Origin: UBA10649 sp964597445
Lineage (GTDB): Bacteria; Actinomycetota; Actinomycetes; S36-B12
Direction of reading: 5' to 3'
DNA length: 64,000 nucleotides
NCBI GenBank assembly: GCA_964597445.1
Contig: CAZQXO010000001.1
Span: 124,001-188,000, forward strand
Positions 63,498 through 64,000 of the stretch are shown here, piece by piece (within the stretch, counting starts at the first letter, position 1; every line of letters starts with the position of its first letter). The position numbers and the translations under genes were made by a program. The notes beneath the pieces are model-generated. The model made no database searches. It was not told the origin of the DNA and saw nothing but the letters and a program-made list of their open reading frames with translations.

Positions 63498-64000
63498 CTA
63501 CTCCCCCGTGAGCTTGTCGCGGAGGGCCTGAAGCGCCTCGTCCGAGGCCAGGGTGCCCGCGGAGTCGTCGGCAGCCGAGGAGTACGAGGACGGAGCCTCG
63601 CCAGCCTCCACGGCCGCTGCCTGGTCCGCAGCCCGGGCATCGTCGACCTGCTTGCGATGAGCCTCCCAGCGAGCATGGGCCTCGGCGTACTGCCGCTCCC
63701 ACTCCTCGCGCTGGGCCTCGGACCCCGGCTTCCACTCGCCCGTCTCCGGGTCGAAGCCATCCGGACCGATGTAGTCGCCAGCGTCGTTGAAGGCGGGAGC
63801 CATGCCGTACAGGTAAGGATCGAACTCCTCACCGGAGACGCCGTCACCCGAATCGTTCGCCTGCTTCAGCGACAGCGAGATGCGGCGACGCTCGAGGTCG
63901 ATGTCGATGACGCGAACGAAGATGTCGTCGTTGACCTGGACGATCTGCTCGGGAAGCTCGATGTGACGCTCGGCGAGCTCGGAGATGTGCACCAGACCCT
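63498..64000 (-). CDS. rpsA: 30S ribosomal protein S1, C-terminal part
   Basis: The gene enters from the right edge, so only about 167 C-terminal residues are visible. 'GLVHISELAERHIELPEQIVQV', 'VNDDIFVRVIDIDLERRRISLSLKQA' is the end of the last S1 RNA-binding domain. An acidic, disordered tail with 'DPYLYGMAPAFNDAGDYIGPDGFDPETGEW' (the actinobacterial RpsA tail) ends in 'ALQALRDKLTGE'. In M. tuberculosis this tail was linked to pyrazinoic-acid binding, which is disputed. Followed by coaE and uvrB as in other actinobacteria. Confidence 0.93.
   Translation of the reverse strand, partial: GLVHISELAERHIELPEQIVQVNDDIFVRVIDIDLERRRISLSLKQANDSGDGVSGEEFDPYLYGMAPAFNDAGDYIGPDGFDPETGEWKPGSEAQREEWERQYAEAHARWEAHRKQVDDARAADQAAAVEAGEAPSSYSSAADDSAGTLASDEALQALRDKLTGE

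Overview
The window is chromosomal core sequence from a high-GC Gram-positive bacterium of the phylum Actinomycetota. Lineage markers are RbpA, WhiA, FtsR, the bifunctional nuclease flanked by two MerR regulators, OpcA, a SufR-led suf operon, an InhA-type FabI behind FabG, and separate Lnt and polyprenol-phosphate-mannose synthase genes. CtaA, CtaB and SURF1 indicate an aerobic, cytochrome-oxidase-bearing organism. I cannot place it below phylum from sequence alone. There is no phage, insertion sequence, CRISPR array, rRNA or tRNA that I can see. Two 100-N assembly gaps are present (486-585 and 24558-24657).

Layout. 1-6.2 kb: the start of a 5'-3' exonuclease gene (minus strand, runs off the left edge), divergent from an overlapping set of M24 peptidase, YtcJ-type amidohydrolase, lnt, polyprenol-phosphate mannosyltransferase and FxsA. 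6.3-9.7 kb: rbpA, argG, a metal-receptor-like protein and a SHOCT membrane protein. 9.8-19.3 kb (minus strand): gcvP behind a tandem glycine riboswitch, then MerR, bifunctional nuclease, ftsR, FHA protein, gcvH, DUF881, small basic protein, DUF881, CDP-alcohol phosphatidyltransferase and an ABC ATPase. This reproduces the Mycobacterium tuberculosis Rv1822-Rv1832 order. 19.4-24.6 kb: serB, a SixA-type phosphatase, fabG-fabI, dodecin, DUF3099, SURF1 and a gap-truncated SDR. 24.7-29.0 kb: an ABC exporter, an enoyl-CoA hydratase and an ABC-F ATPase.

29.1-35.5 kb is a complete suf operon (sufR-B-D-Rieske-C-S-U-T), with a palindromic operator overlapping the sufR start. Divergent from it run a two-gene ABC transporter and ctaA, which meets ctaB tail to tail. 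39.3-45.8 kb is the pentose-phosphate operon tkt-tal-zwf-opcA-pgl. 45.8-49.5 kb (minus) holds a second RbpA-family gene, secG and tpiA-pgk-gap. 49.6-64 kb (minus, with one plus-strand gene) holds a glycosyltransferase, whiA-yvcK-rapZ-uvrC, a Rieske lipoprotein, uvrA, uvrB-coaE and the 3' end of rpsA, so all of UvrABC lies within about 9 kb.

Regulation is the most informative layer. Twelve genes carry a TAnnnT hexamer exactly six bases before an ATG or GTG, the geometry of leaderless mRNAs. In three of them the TAG of the hexamer is the stop codon of the upstream gene. Translational-coupling overlaps (ATGA, GTGA, TGATG) dominate inside the operons. I found no clearly undescribed biological system. 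The items most worth a second look are the stop-codon/-10 fusions, the SufR operator, the sigma-R-like promoter of rbpA and its second family member, the zinc-ribbon form of the GarA-like FHA protein, and the 31-bp tandem repeat beside the second gap.
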